Shown here: positions 53,088-61,875 of the stretch, one piece after another
Numbering within the stretch: the stretch's first letter is position 1
Layout: each line of letters starts with the position of its first letter
NCBI RefSeq assembly: GCF_033097365.1
Contig: NZ_AP028461.1
Location: forward strand, 10,567,501 to 10,631,500
Origin: Actinoplanes sichuanensis
GTDB taxonomy: Bacteria > Actinomycetota > Actinomycetes > Mycobacteriales > Micromonosporaceae
Direction of reading: 5' to 3'
DNA length: 64,000 nucleotides
Notes under the pieces: generated by a model
Databases searched by the model: none
What the model was told of the DNA's origin: nothing
Seen by the model: only the letters and a program-made list of their open reading frames with translations
Program-made: the position numbers and the translations under genes

Positions 53088-54097
53088 CGGGGTGGTGCGG
53101 TGCTCCCGCGCGGGGTGAGGTGGACCCGGCCGGCCTCGACGTTGCCCACGGTGCGGCCGTCGATCGCGTTCAGCAGCTCCAGGGCGGCCTGCGCCCCATA
53201 CGCCGAGATGTCCCGGCTGAGGGCGGTGAGCGGGGGGTGCACGAGACTGCACAGCGGCGAGTCGTCCCAGGCCACGATGGACAGGTCGCCCGGGACGGAG
53301 AGCCCCATCTCCTGGGCGACGGCCAGGCCGGCGACCGCCATCACGTCGTTGTCGTAGATGATCGCGGTGGGCCGGTCGCCGCCGATCAGCAGCCGTCGGG
53401 TGGCCCGGCTGCCCTCCTCGCCGGTGTAGTCGGCCGGGATGGTGATCGCGTTGTCCAGCCCGAGGGCGGCGCAGACGTTCTCGAAGGCCTTCGTCCGGTT
53501 CTGTGTGTGCAGCAGGTCGGCGACGCCGCTGACCCGGGCGATCTTGTGATGGCCGAGGGCGACCAGATAGCGCACCGCCTCGGTGATGGCGCCCGCGTCG
53601 TCGGACCAGATCTGCGCGATCGGGCCGGTGTCGCCGGGGCCGCCGATCACCACCGCCGGTAGCTGGAGTTGCTGGAGGACCGGGATGCGGATGTCGTCCT
53701 CGCGGATGTCGGTGACGATCACGCCGTCGATCCGGCGCTCGCCCCACCAGCGGCGGTAGACCTCGACCTCCTGCTCGGGGGTGGCCACCACCTGGAGGGT
53801 CAGCGCGTACGACCGGGCGCCCAGCTCGGCCTCGAAACCGCTGATCAGGCCCATGAACCAGGGTTCTATGCCGAGGATCCGGGCGGGGCGGCACAGGGTG
53901 AGGCCGACGGCGCGGGCGCGAGCGCCGGAGAGGGCCCGGGCCGCGCTGTTGGCGTTGAACCCGATCTCCTCGGCGATCGACAGGATGCGCTTGCGGGTCG
54001 CCTCGGAGACACCTGGCTGGCCGTTGAGGGCGTACGACACGGCGCCCTTGGACACGCCGGCCCGCCGTGCGATGTCGGCGATCGTGGGCCGCTTCAC
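53084..54097 (-). CDS. LacI-family repressor (CebR/CelR-like)
   Basis: The protein has 337 residues. The DNA-binding helix is RPTIADIARRAGVSKGAVSYALNG, with the hinge helix NANSAARALSG. The remaining part is the periplasmic-binding-like ligand domain, with AIIYDNDVMAVAGL and VPGDLSIVAWDDSPL. It is divergent from the sugar ABC importer and probably represses it, released by the imported sugar. A sequence 12/14 identical to the CebR/CelR operator lies in the gap. The start GTG 54097 has GAGGAG upstream. The stop overlaps that of the c-di-GMP gene tail to tail. Confidence 0.9.
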   Translation of the reverse strand: MKRPTIADIARRAGVSKGAVSYALNGQPGVSEATRKRILSIAEEIGFNANSAARALSGARARAVGLTLCRPARILGIEPWFMGLISGFEAELGARSYALTLQVVATPEQEVEVYRRWWGERRIDGVIVTDIREDDIRIPVLQQLQLPAVVIGGPGDTGPIAQIWSDDAGAITEAVRYLVALGHHKIARVSGVADLLHTQNRTKAFENVCAALGLDNAITIPADYTGEEGSRATRRLLIGGDRPTAIIYDNDVMAVAGLAVAQEMGLSVPGDLSIVAWDDSPLCSLVHPPLTALSRDISAYGAQAALELLNAIDGRTVGNVEAGRVHLTPRGSTAPPR

Positions 54098-54203
54098 TCA
54101 ATCTCCTCTGTCCCCACTGCTGCCGAGCTTATCGGGCGCGGGGCAGTGGCCGCCGGGCTCCCTCGACGTTGGACCCTCGCTGAACGCTCGCTTGATCGGT
54201 TAA

Positions 54204-54232
54204 GTGTTACGGCACACGGCTCGTGATGTAAA
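54204..54232 (-). promoter_or_regulatory. promoter of the LacI gene
   Basis: On the minus strand, TTTACA (54232-54227) and TAACAC (54209-54204) are separated by 17 bases. The leader to GTG 54097 would be about 100 bases. Confidence 0.5.
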
Positions 54233-54275
54233 CCGTCGATTTCTGCCCGTCCGAAAAATCCGGCTTGATACGTAC

Positions 54276-54289
54276 TGGGAGCGCGCCCG
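54276..54289. promoter_or_regulatory. CebR/CelR-like operator
   Basis: TGGGAGCGCGCCCG matches the known CebR/CelR site TGGGAGCGCTCCCA at 12 of 14 positions. It ends 10 bases upstream of the -35 of the sugar importer. Confidence 0.65.
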
Positions 54290-54290
54290 T

Positions 54291-54347
54291 AACCGGGTAT
54301 TGACACCGCTGAAAGGCGGGCTTACGGTTCCCCCAACTTACCCGGTT
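54291..54347. repeat. perfect inverted repeat enclosing the importer promoter
   Basis: AACCGGGTA (54291-54299) and TACCCGGTT (54339-54347) are perfect 9-base inverted repeats, 39 bases apart. The -35, -10 and predicted transcription start all lie between them. Confidence 0.8.
54300..54328 (+). promoter_or_regulatory. promoter of the sugar ABC importer
   Basis: TTGACA (54300-54305) and TACGGT (54323-54328) are separated by exactly 17 bases. This is the best canonical promoter in the window. The leader to ATG 54381 would be about 45 bases. Confidence 0.8.
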
Positions 54348-54380
54348 CAGTGATGCGGATCTCCTTGCGGAGGAAATGAC

Positions 54381-55664
54381 ATGGAACAGTTCGGACGACG
54401 CGCCCTGCGCGTGGGCGCAGCCGGCCTCGTGGCCGCGCTGGCGATAACCGGTTGTAGCGGCAAGGACCTGGAGGGAGGCAACAGCGACAGCGGCAGCTCC
54501 CAGATCACCCTGAAGGTCAACTTCTGGGGCGACATGGGCCTGGACCAGCTGAAGGCGAAGTACGAGGCGGCCCACCCCAACGTCAAGATCTCGCTGAACA
54601 CCGGCGAGTACCAGGCGCAGCACCAGGATCTTCAGAAGAAGCTCGTCGCGGGCTCCGGCGCCCCGGACATCTCGGCCGTCGACGAGGGCTTCATCGTTCA
54701 GTTCCGGGAGCAGGCCGACCAGTTCGTCAACCTGACCGACAAGGGTGCCGGCTCGCTGGAGTCGAAGTACCTGCCGTGGAAGTGGCAGGCCTCGAAGTCC
54801 GCCGCCGGACAGCAGATCGGTCTCGGCACCGACGTCGGCGGTCTCGCCATGTGCTACCGCACCGACCTGTTCAAGGCGGCCGGCCTGCCGACCGAGCGCG
54901 ACGCGGTTTCCGCGCTCTGGAAGGACTGGGACTCCTTCCTCCAGGTCGGCAAGGACTACACCACGAAGACCGGCAAGAAGTTCATCGACTCCGCCACCAA
55001 CCTGTTCAACCCGATCCTCTCGCAGCAGCCGGTCGGCTTCTACAACGAGCAGGAGCAGCTCCAGATGGAGGGCGGCCCGAAGGTCGGCTTCGACATCGCG
55101 ATGAAGGCGCTCGACGCCGGCATCTCGGCGAACCTCGCCAGCTTCCAGCCGAACTGGGACCAGGGCTTCAAGAAGGACCAGTTCGCCGTCCTGGCCTGCC
55201 CGGCCTGGATGCTCGGACACATTCAGAAGACCGCGCCCGACCAGGCCGGCAAGTGGGACATCGCCGCGATCCCGGGCGGCGGCGGCAACTGGGGCGGCTC
55301 CTGGTGGACCATCCCCAAGCAGGGCAAGAACGTCGACGAGGCCTACAAGTTCGTCGAGTGGCTGATCCAGCCCGAGCAGCAGATCGAGGTCTTCAAGACG
55401 GTCGGCAACCTGCCGTCGCAGCCGGCGCTCTACAAGGACCCGGCCGTCCTCGACTACAAGAAGGAGTTCTTCACCAACGCCCCGACCGGCCAGATCTTCG
55501 CCTCCACCGCGGAGAACCTGAAGCCGCAGTACCTGGGCAAGAAGAACGGTCCGACCCGGCTCGCCGTGGAGAACGTGATCAACCGCGTCGGCCAGGGCAC
55601 TCTCAAGTCCGCTGACGCCTGGGCCGAGGCGGTCAAGGAAGCCGAGAAGGCCGCGAACTCCTGA
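54381..55664 (+). CDS. sugar ABC transporter substrate-binding lipoprotein
   Basis: The protein has 427 residues. The signal MEQFGRRALRVGAAGLVAALAITGC ends in a lipobox, so it is a membrane-tethered binding protein. The body is a family 1 extracellular solute-binding protein: KVNFWGDMGLDQLKAKYEAAHP at the N-terminus, GTDVGGLAMCYRTDLFKAAGLP in the middle, and GGGNWGGSWWTIPKQGKN near the ligand cleft. It resembles CebE-type oligosaccharide binders. The start has GGAGGAA upstream. It leads an operon with two permeases and is separated from them by a hairpin. Confidence 0.92.
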   Translation: MEQFGRRALRVGAAGLVAALAITGCSGKDLEGGNSDSGSSQITLKVNFWGDMGLDQLKAKYEAAHPNVKISLNTGEYQAQHQDLQKKLVAGSGAPDISAVDEGFIVQFREQADQFVNLTDKGAGSLESKYLPWKWQASKSAAGQQIGLGTDVGGLAMCYRTDLFKAAGLPTERDAVSALWKDWDSFLQVGKDYTTKTGKKFIDSATNLFNPILSQQPVGFYNEQEQLQMEGGPKVGFDIAMKALDAGISANLASFQPNWDQGFKKDQFAVLACPAWMLGHIQKTAPDQAGKWDIAAIPGGGGNWGGSWWTIPKQGKNVDEAYKFVEWLIQPEQQIEVFKTVGNLPSQPALYKDPAVLDYKKEFFTNAPTGQIFASTAENLKPQYLGKKNGPTRLAVENVINRVGQGTLKSADAWAEAVKEAEKAANS

Positions 55665-55679
55665 CCCATCCCGAAAAGA

Positions 55680-55709
55680 ACGGCGGGGCGGCCACAGCCG
55701 TCCCGCCGT
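55680..55709 (+). terminator. intra-operon stem-loop after the binding protein gene
   Basis: The arms 55680-55692 and 55697-55709 pair over 13 bases (one G-U) with loop CACA and no T-run. It probably stabilises or attenuates the mRNA so that the binding protein exceeds the permeases. Confidence 0.7.
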
Positions 55710-55729
55710 CCGGCCCTGAGGAGTTATCC

Positions 55730-56710
55730 GTGGCCCTCACCGACGTACGCGTCGCACACAAAGAGGAGCCGAAGCACGCGCCGCCGAAGCGGCCGAAGTT
55801 CTGGCTCCACCGTTTCGACACCAAGACCTTCCCGTACCTGATGATCGCGCCGTTCTTCGTGTTGTTCGCGATCTTCGGGTTGTTCCCGCTCATCTTCAAC
55901 GCGGTGGTGTCGCTGCGGCACTGGCACCTCATCGACAAGGAGAAGAACGGCTGGGTGGGGCTGGACAACTTCACCAAGCTGGCCGGCGACACCGACTTCT
56001 GGGACGCCCTGGTCAACACGTTCGGCATCTTCATCCTCTCGACCGTGCCGCAGCTGCTGCTCGCTCTCATGATCGCGAACCTGCTGAACCGCAAACTGCG
56101 TGGCGCGACCTTCTGGCGGATCGGGATCCTGCTGCCGTACGTCACGCCGGTGGCCGCGTCGTCGCTGGTCTTCGCGGTGTTCTTCAGCCGCGACAACGGT
56201 CTGGCCAACTGGTTCCTGTCCCTGGTCGGCTTCGGTCAGGAGCAGCCCCTCGACTGGCGTGCGGGGACCTGGAGCAGCTGGATCGCCATCGCCGTCATGG
56301 TCAACTGGAAGTGGATCGGCTACAACGCGCTGCTCTACCTGTCCGCGATGCAGGCGATCCCGAAGGACGTCTACGAGGCGGCGGCGGTCGACGGCGCGGG
56401 CCCGTGGCGCCAGCTGTGGCAGATCACCGTGCCGATGATCCAGCCGGTGGTCCTGTTCACCGTCGTCCTCTCCACCATCGGCGGTCTTCAGCTCTTCACC
56501 GAGCCGATGCTCTTCGACGAGAACCCGGCACAGGCCAACGGTGGTTACGACCACCAGTGGCGGACCATCTCGCAGCTCATCTACCGGGTCGGCTGGAGTG
56601 ACCTCAACCTCGGCTACGCCGCGGCGATGAGCTGGGCGCTGTTCTTGATCATCCTGATTGTGGCCGGTATCAACGCCCTGGTCACCCGGCGCCTCGGAGG
56701 CGGAAAGTGA
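55730..56710 (+). CDS. sugar ABC transporter permease (MalF/CebF type)
   Basis: The protein has 326 residues and six transmembrane helices after a charged 30-residue N-terminus. The ATPase-contact EAA loop is YEAAAVDGAGPWRQLWQITVP. GTG 55730 has GAGGAG 7 bases upstream. It overlaps the next permease gene by 4 bases (GTGA). No ATPase gene is in the operon; CebEFG systems share a common MsiK-type ATPase, and the same is inferred here. Confidence 0.92.
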   Translation: MALTDVRVAHKEEPKHAPPKRPKFWLHRFDTKTFPYLMIAPFFVLFAIFGLFPLIFNAVVSLRHWHLIDKEKNGWVGLDNFTKLAGDTDFWDALVNTFGIFILSTVPQLLLALMIANLLNRKLRGATFWRIGILLPYVTPVAASSLVFAVFFSRDNGLANWFLSLVGFGQEQPLDWRAGTWSSWIAIAVMVNWKWIGYNALLYLSAMQAIPKDVYEAAAVDGAGPWRQLWQITVPMIQPVVLFTVVLSTIGGLQLFTEPMLFDENPAQANGGYDHQWRTISQLIYRVGWSDLNLGYAAAMSWALFLIILIVAGINALVTRRLGGGK

Positions 56711-57561
56711 GCAGCCGCCTGTTGAGCCGGGCGCCCCAGGACACCCCCGGCACCTGGAAGTCGTACTTCGGGCTGGCCGCGATCCTGCTGGTCTCGGCCT
56801 TCCCGGTGTACTGGATGTTCGTCATCGCGACCAGCAGCGACGAGGCCGTGATGTCGTCGCCGCCGGCGCTGATCCCCGGCGATCAGCTCATGGTGAACCT
56901 GCGTGAGGTCTTCACCATGCAGGACGTCTTCTTCACCGCCTCGCTGATCAACAGCTTGATCGTGGCCGTCGCGGTGACCGCGTCGACGCTGTTCTTCTGC
57001 TCGCTGGCCGGCTTCGCCTTCGCCAAGCTGCGGTTCAGGGGCAACAACGTGCTGATGTTCATCGTCATCCTGACCCTGACGGTGCCGAACCAGCTCGGCG
57101 TGGTCGCGCTCTTCATCGTGATGAACGAGCTCGGCTGGAACGGCACCCTGCTCGCGGTCATCGCCCCCGGCCTGGTCACCGCGTTCGGCGTCTTCTACAT
57201 GCGCCAGTTCATCGGGCACGCGATTCCGGACGAGTTGGTCGAGGCGGCCCGTATCGACGGCGCCCTCACGCTGCGCATCTACTGGACCGTCGTCGTCCCG
57301 GCGATCCGACCCGCCCTCGCCGTCCTGGGCCTGCTCACCTTCGTGGCGACCTGGAACGACTTCCAGTGGCCGCTGATCACCCTGAACGGCACCGACTTCC
57401 CCACGTCGATGGTCGCCCTGTCCGACCTGGCCAGCGGCAACTACGTGGTCTACCGCCGCGTTCTGGCCGGCGCCTTCGTCGCCACGGTCCCCCTGGTGAT
57501 CCTGCTGCTGGTCGGCGGGCGCCAGCTGGTCCGCGGCATCATGGAGGGCGCACTCAAGTAA
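56707..57561 (+). CDS. sugar ABC transporter permease (MalG/CebG type)
   Basis: The protein has 284 residues with six transmembrane helices. The EAA loop is LVEAARIDGALTLRIYWTVVVP. It forms a channel with the upstream permease. The start is GTG 56707, overlapping the previous stop. No glycosidase gene follows in the operon, unlike many ceb clusters, and a strong terminator ends it. Confidence 0.92.
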   Translation: MSSRLLSRAPQDTPGTWKSYFGLAAILLVSAFPVYWMFVIATSSDEAVMSSPPALIPGDQLMVNLREVFTMQDVFFTASLINSLIVAVAVTASTLFFCSLAGFAFAKLRFRGNNVLMFIVILTLTVPNQLGVVALFIVMNELGWNGTLLAVIAPGLVTAFGVFYMRQFIGHAIPDELVEAARIDGALTLRIYWTVVVPAIRPALAVLGLLTFVATWNDFQWPLITLNGTDFPTSMVALSDLASGNYVVYRRVLAGAFVATVPLVILLLVGGRQLVRGIMEGALK

Positions 57562-57578
57562 CAGAGCGTATTTACAGC

Positions 57579-57623
57579 GAGGCCCGCTCACCACTCACGG
57601 TGAGCGGGCCTCACCGTTTCTTC
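57579..57623 (+). terminator. intrinsic terminator of the sugar importer operon
   Basis: GAGGCCCGCTCACC (57579-57592) and GGTGAGCGGGCCTC (57599-57612) form a perfect 14-base stem with a 6-base loop, followed by ACCGTTTCTTC. Confidence 0.9.
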
Positions 57624-57817
57624 AACCCCGCACGGTGGTACGGCCACGCAGTCCTCGGAAACAATGCGCCCCGTTCCCCGCCTCCGGCGGCTACCGGCGT
57701 GGAACTCACACTACTTTTTCAGCGAAAGCTAAGCCCATGCGCAGGTGAACTCAGGCGGACCAAGGGTCGTCCAGGCAGGGTGCGCGTCGAGCCGTCCGGA
57801 GAACCCTGAGGAGTTCG
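57624..57817 (+). other. leader region of the PKD-like protein
   Basis: Contains CTACTTTTTCAGCGAAAGCTAA near 57711, richer in A and T than its surroundings, perhaps part of a promoter or structured leader. I compared it by eye with c-di-AMP and c-di-GMP riboswitch consensus and could not support either. Confidence 0.3.
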
Positions 57818-59941
57818 ATGAAGAAGAAACTGCGCCGTTTCGCGGTCACCGCGGGGGTGACCGTGGCGGTGATCGCGCCCCTCGCCGGGACCGCGGCCGC
57901 TGTCGTGGTCACCACCGCCACCCGGCAGGGCAGCCTCACCCAGGCCGGCCCGCTGGCGGAGCACGGCTTCCCGGCCTGGTACCGGGACAGCAACGGGCTG
58001 CGGCTGGAGGCCTGCACGACGCTGGACGACCCGCTCTGCTCGACCCTGCCGGACGAGGTACCGAACCCGGACGCCCCGGTCTCGTACCCGGACAACTTCC
58101 CTGGTGAGTTCTTCTACCAGCTGGCCGGGGCCGAGATGACCCTGTCCAACGGTGTCGACTTCGGCATCGGGCTGGACCTGGAGGGCGCCTGGGCGGCCGA
58201 GGAGGTGCGCGACGGCGACCAGATGGTGTTCGGCCGGGTCCGGATCCGGTTCGACGCGGTCGAGGGCACCCGCTACCGGATCACCCACCCGTACGGCGTG
58301 GACGATCTGACCGCCACCGATCGCGGCGTCAACATGACCGAGGACATCGGGACCACGCCGGGTGCGTTCGGTCAGGCGATCGGCAGCCGGATCGGTCCCT
58401 TCCTGAAGTGGGACCCGACCGTCGCCCCGGCCGCGCCGGCCGGCTACACCGGTGACCCGGGTGTGGACCACCGGGTCGTCGGCAGCCCGTACGCCACCAA
58501 CTTCGTCCGGGTCGAGCAGCTCGACCCGGCCAGTGGCGCGGTGATCGCCGACCTCGGGTTCACCGACCTGTTCAGCGTGCAGGGCCGGTACGCCACCAAC
58601 TCCGGCGTCGACATCGACCAGGCCACCTACACGGTCGGTTCGGACGGCACCGGCGTCATCGAGGTGTACGCCAGCAGCGAGCCCGGCCAGTCGATCGAGG
58701 TGACCGGGAACTCGCAGCTCGGCTTCCGCACCACCAAGCTGCGCGGCAGCAACGGCCACTACTACGGCCGCTTCCCGGTGACCGGCTCGGTGCCGGCCAC
58801 CGGCGCGACGATCGAGGTGGTCAACTCGGGTGACCGCCCGGTCGCGAAGAAGTCCCGCAAACTGGTCGACGTCGTCCGGGTCACCGACGCGAGGTACGAC
58901 GCCGACGCCGGCACCCTGACCGTCGCCGCCACCTCCAGCGACACCGACTCCACCCCGCCGCAGCTGTCGGTCACCGGGTACGGCCCGATCGCCGGCCCGT
59001 TCACCGGGGTCGTCGCGCCGCCCGCCACGGTCACCGTCACCTCGTCGAGCGGTGGGTCGACCACCGTCCCGCTGACCGGTTCCGGCCGAGCCTTCACCCC
59101 CGACCTGCCGGTCGCCGGCGCGGTCGCCACCACCGGCGCGGTCGCCGGCCAGAAGGTCACCCTCGACGGCAGCGGCTCGACCGGCGCGATCGACACGTAC
59201 TCCTGGGTACAGACCGGTGGACCGGCGGTCATCCTGACCGGCGCGACCACCCCGATCGCCTCGTTCGTCCCGGTCCAGGCCGGCACCTACACGTTCCGCC
59301 TGGCCGTGTCCGGCCCGGGTGGCGCGGCCACCCCGCTCACCGTCCCGGTGACGGTCACCGGCACCGCACCGGCGGCGGCCGTCGCCGGCCCCGACCAGAC
59401 GGTCGTCCGCGGTCGCACGGTCAACCTGGACGGCTCCGCGTCGACAGGTGTGGAGACCTTCGCGTGGACCCAGGTGTCCGGGCCGACCGTGTCCCTGACC
59501 GGGGCGAACAGCTCCAAGCCCACGTTCGTCTACCCGAACCAGGCGATGCCGGCCGCCCCCGGCCCGAACGCCGCCTTCGTCTACGACAACGAGCCGGTGG
59601 TGCTGGAACTGACCACCCGCAACCCGTCCGGTTCGAGCAGCTCGCGGGTGACGATCCGGCCGCAGGCGGAGACCTTCACCGGACTGACCGTCCGGTACCG
59701 CACCGGCAACAACGAATGGCGCATCTCCGGCACCAGCAACCTGCTCGCCGGACAGCGGGTCACCGCGGTTCTGGGCAACGCGCTGACCGGCCGGGTCATC
59801 GGCACCCCGGTGACCGTCGACGCGGCGGGCGCGTTCAGCATCCGGGTGACCGGCCCCACCCCGGGCACCATCCGCACGATCAGTCTGGTCAGCTCGACCG
59901 GTGGGCAGGTGCTCGCGTTCCCGGTGAACGTGACGAACTGA
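57818..59941 (+). CDS. large secreted protein with PKD-like domains
   Basis: The protein has 707 residues. The N-terminus KKKLRRFAVTAGVTVAVIAPLAGTAAA is a signal peptide. Residues 35-410 form a beta-rich region that I do not recognise, with few Cys (ACTTLDDPLCS). Two PKD-like domains follow (about 435-520 and 522-620) with the motifs VTLDGSGSTGAIDTYSWVQTGG and VNLDGSASTGVETFAWTQVSG. A last beta domain ends in LAFPVNVTN. No wall-sorting motif or enzyme site is seen. The start ATG 57818 has GAGGAG upstream. It may be a carbohydrate- or surface-binding protein (inference). Confidence 0.78.
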   Translation: MKKKLRRFAVTAGVTVAVIAPLAGTAAAVVVTTATRQGSLTQAGPLAEHGFPAWYRDSNGLRLEACTTLDDPLCSTLPDEVPNPDAPVSYPDNFPGEFFYQLAGAEMTLSNGVDFGIGLDLEGAWAAEEVRDGDQMVFGRVRIRFDAVEGTRYRITHPYGVDDLTATDRGVNMTEDIGTTPGAFGQAIGSRIGPFLKWDPTVAPAAPAGYTGDPGVDHRVVGSPYATNFVRVEQLDPASGAVIADLGFTDLFSVQGRYATNSGVDIDQATYTVGSDGTGVIEVYASSEPGQSIEVTGNSQLGFRTTKLRGSNGHYYGRFPVTGSVPATGATIEVVNSGDRPVAKKSRKLVDVVRVTDARYDADAGTLTVAATSSDTDSTPPQLSVTGYGPIAGPFTGVVAPPATVTVTSSSGGSTTVPLTGSGRAFTPDLPVAGAVATTGAVAGQKVTLDGSGSTGAIDTYSWVQTGGPAVILTGATTPIASFVPVQAGTYTFRLAVSGPGGAATPLTVPVTVTGTAPAAAVAGPDQTVVRGRTVNLDGSASTGVETFAWTQVSGPTVSLTGANSSKPTFVYPNQAMPAAPGPNAAFVYDNEPVVLELTTRNPSGSSSSRVTIRPQAETFTGLTVRYRTGNNEWRISGTSNLLAGQRVTAVLGNALTGRVIGTPVTVDAAGAFSIRVTGPTPGTIRTISLVSSTGGQVLAFPVNVTN

Positions 59942-59985
59942 CCGCCTCAGCTCGACCTCGGCGCACGTAGCCGTACAACAGGAAA

Positions 59986-60027
59986 GATGCGGCGGGCTCC
60001 TCGACCGGAGCCCGCCGCATCGTTTTC
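59986..60027. terminator. strong terminator between PKD-like and SARP genes
   Basis: GATGCGGCGGGCTCC (59986-60000) and GGAGCCCGCCGCATC (60007-60021) form a perfect 15-base stem with a 6-base loop and a GTTTTC tail on the + strand. It also lies just past the stop of the convergent regulator. Confidence 0.92.
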
Positions 60028-61742
60028 TAATTGTCGGCGGCCAGGCGGCGGCGCAGATAGCGGGCGGAGGCCGCGGAGACCTGGCCGGAGACCGCCTCGC
60101 TGATCAGCGAGCTGCGGTGCCGGACCCGGCCGTCCTCGTTCTCGGTGAGCAGGTGGGCGTGCACCAGGTGGTCGACGCAGGTCAGCAACTCCGGCATCGG
60201 GTAACCGGTGAGCGTGGACAGCTCGCCGACACTGAGCGGGCCGAGAACCGCGCACAACCGCAGGATCTCCCACGACGGATCGGGCATCCAGCGGGTGCGT
60301 TGGCGGGCGATCTGCATGGCCACGGCATGCGACACCTCGGTGGGCCGCACCGCCGCACCGACCAGTGCCGGGATGCCGCCGGTGCGTTCCGCCAACTCCT
60401 TGTCGCCGAGGACGCCCAGGTCGTCCTCGCTGAGCGGTTCCAGACGCAGCACCACCGGTGAGCCGAGCCCGGAGAGCGGGCGCTCGGCGATCTCCGACGG
60501 GTAGCAGTAGGTGAGCACGATCCGCAGCGCCGGGCAGTGCCGCCCCAGCCAGGACAGCTCGGCGACACTCGCCGCGTCCAGGTCGGCGGCGTCGTCGATG
60601 GCCACGAAGATCGGCTCCGGTCCGTCCAGCGCGGTGCCGATGCGCTCCAGATCGGGTCGCAGCAGCGGCTGCTCCGGCCCGGCCTCGTCGACGACCGCGA
60701 GCACCTCGCCGGACGCACCCAGGTCGGTCAGGACGGCCCGCAGCCAGGCGTGCCGCAGCACCCCGACCGAGGACGCGCCGTGCCCGACACCGACCCGGCG
60801 CGGCGCGTGCCGTTCCAGCTCGGCCAGGAACGCGGACTTGCCGGAACCGGACGGGCCGACGATGTGCACCACGGGCGGCGGATCCGGCTCCAGCAGCAGC
60901 CGCAGCTCGGTGATCCGGCCCAGGAACCGTTCCCGGATCGGTTCCGGCAGCACACCCGGCTGTGCCGACGGCGGCACCGGCAGCTCGACCGGAGCGGTAC
61001 GGGTGGCCAGCACCTCACGCTGCAACCGGACCAGGTCGGCCGACGGTGCCACGCCGAGTTCCTCGTCGAGGAGTTGCCGGCAGCGTTCGAAGATCCGCAG
61101 CGCGTCGTCCTGCCGGTCCATCGCGATCGCCGCGGTCATCGCCGCCCGATAGCCGGACTCCAGGAACGGGTTGAGCTCGATCGCCTCCTGGGCCAGCCGC
61201 AGCGACCGGGCCGGGTCGTCACCGAGAGTCGCCGCGGCGTGTTGGAGCAGCGCGTTCACGGCCGCGATCTGCACCTCGGTGCGGACCGGTTCGGCCCATT
61301 CGGCGTACGGGTCCTCCGGGAACGGCAACTGCCGGGCCAGGGCCAGGATGTCGGCGTGCACGGCCAGGCGTTCGGGGGAACCCGGGGTGGGCGCGTCCAG
61401 CCGTCGGATCAGCGTGCGCAGGTCGGCCAGATCGAGACCGGCCCGGGCGGTGTCGAAGAGGTACCCGCCGCTGCGGGTGACGATGAACCAGTTCGCCGAG
61501 TTGCCGTCCGGCTGGAGCCGTCGCCTGATCACCGAGACGTAGTGCTCCAGCGCGGCCACATGGTTGCCGGGCAGGTCGTCGCCCCAGACCGAGTCGGCGA
61601 GCGCGTCCTTCGACTGGATCCGGTCGTGTCGCGCGGCCAGGACCGCGAGCACCTGACGGGCGCGGCGGGGCAGTTCACCGGCGGGCAGCGCCTCGCCGGA
61701 GTCGCCGGTGACGGTCAGCTGCCCGAGCACGCTGACGCGCAT
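60027..61742 (-). CDS. SARP/AfsR-type regulator with ATPase domain
   Basis: The protein has 571 residues. An OmpR-type winged helix (1-95; RARQVLAVLAARHDRIQSKDALADSVWGDD) is followed by a bacterial transcriptional activation domain (about 98-245). An AAA/STAND-like ATPase comes next, with P-loop GPSGSGKSAF and Walker B FVAIDDAAD. No TPR tail is present, so it is shorter than AfsR. SARPs activate nearby secondary-metabolite or developmental genes. It is divergent from the multicopper oxidase gene, a likely target. Start ATG 61742 has GAGGAGG 5 bases upstream. Confidence 0.87.
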   Translation of the reverse strand: MRVSVLGQLTVTGDSGEALPAGELPRRARQVLAVLAARHDRIQSKDALADSVWGDDLPGNHVAALEHYVSVIRRRLQPDGNSANWFIVTRSGGYLFDTARAGLDLADLRTLIRRLDAPTPGSPERLAVHADILALARQLPFPEDPYAEWAEPVRTEVQIAAVNALLQHAAATLGDDPARSLRLAQEAIELNPFLESGYRAAMTAAIAMDRQDDALRIFERCRQLLDEELGVAPSADLVRLQREVLATRTAPVELPVPPSAQPGVLPEPIRERFLGRITELRLLLEPDPPPVVHIVGPSGSGKSAFLAELERHAPRRVGVGHGASSVGVLRHAWLRAVLTDLGASGEVLAVVDEAGPEQPLLRPDLERIGTALDGPEPIFVAIDDAADLDAASVAELSWLGRHCPALRIVLTYCYPSEIAERPLSGLGSPVVLRLEPLSEDDLGVLGDKELAERTGGIPALVGAAVRPTEVSHAVAMQIARQRTRWMPDPSWEILRLCAVLGPLSVGELSTLTGYPMPELLTCVDHLVHAHLLTENEDGRVRHRSSLISEAVSGQVSAASARYLRRRLAADN

Positions 61743-61875
61743 GTGGCCTCCTCGTGGGTTCTTCCGAGGACGTTTCGGCGCTCGGCGGCACCGGGTTGAG
61801 GCTTTCCACAGGATTACCAAAGGGCCTGCTCCTAGCTTCGCTGCCGACTGATGACGAGAAGCGCGAGGGAGTTCG

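Noticed and set aside
57624..57817. Possible riboswitch before the secreted PKD-like protein
   Set aside because: Segments such as GCGAAAGCTAAGCCC looked suggestive, but the conserved cores of c-di-AMP, c-di-GMP or cobalamin riboswitches could not be matched.
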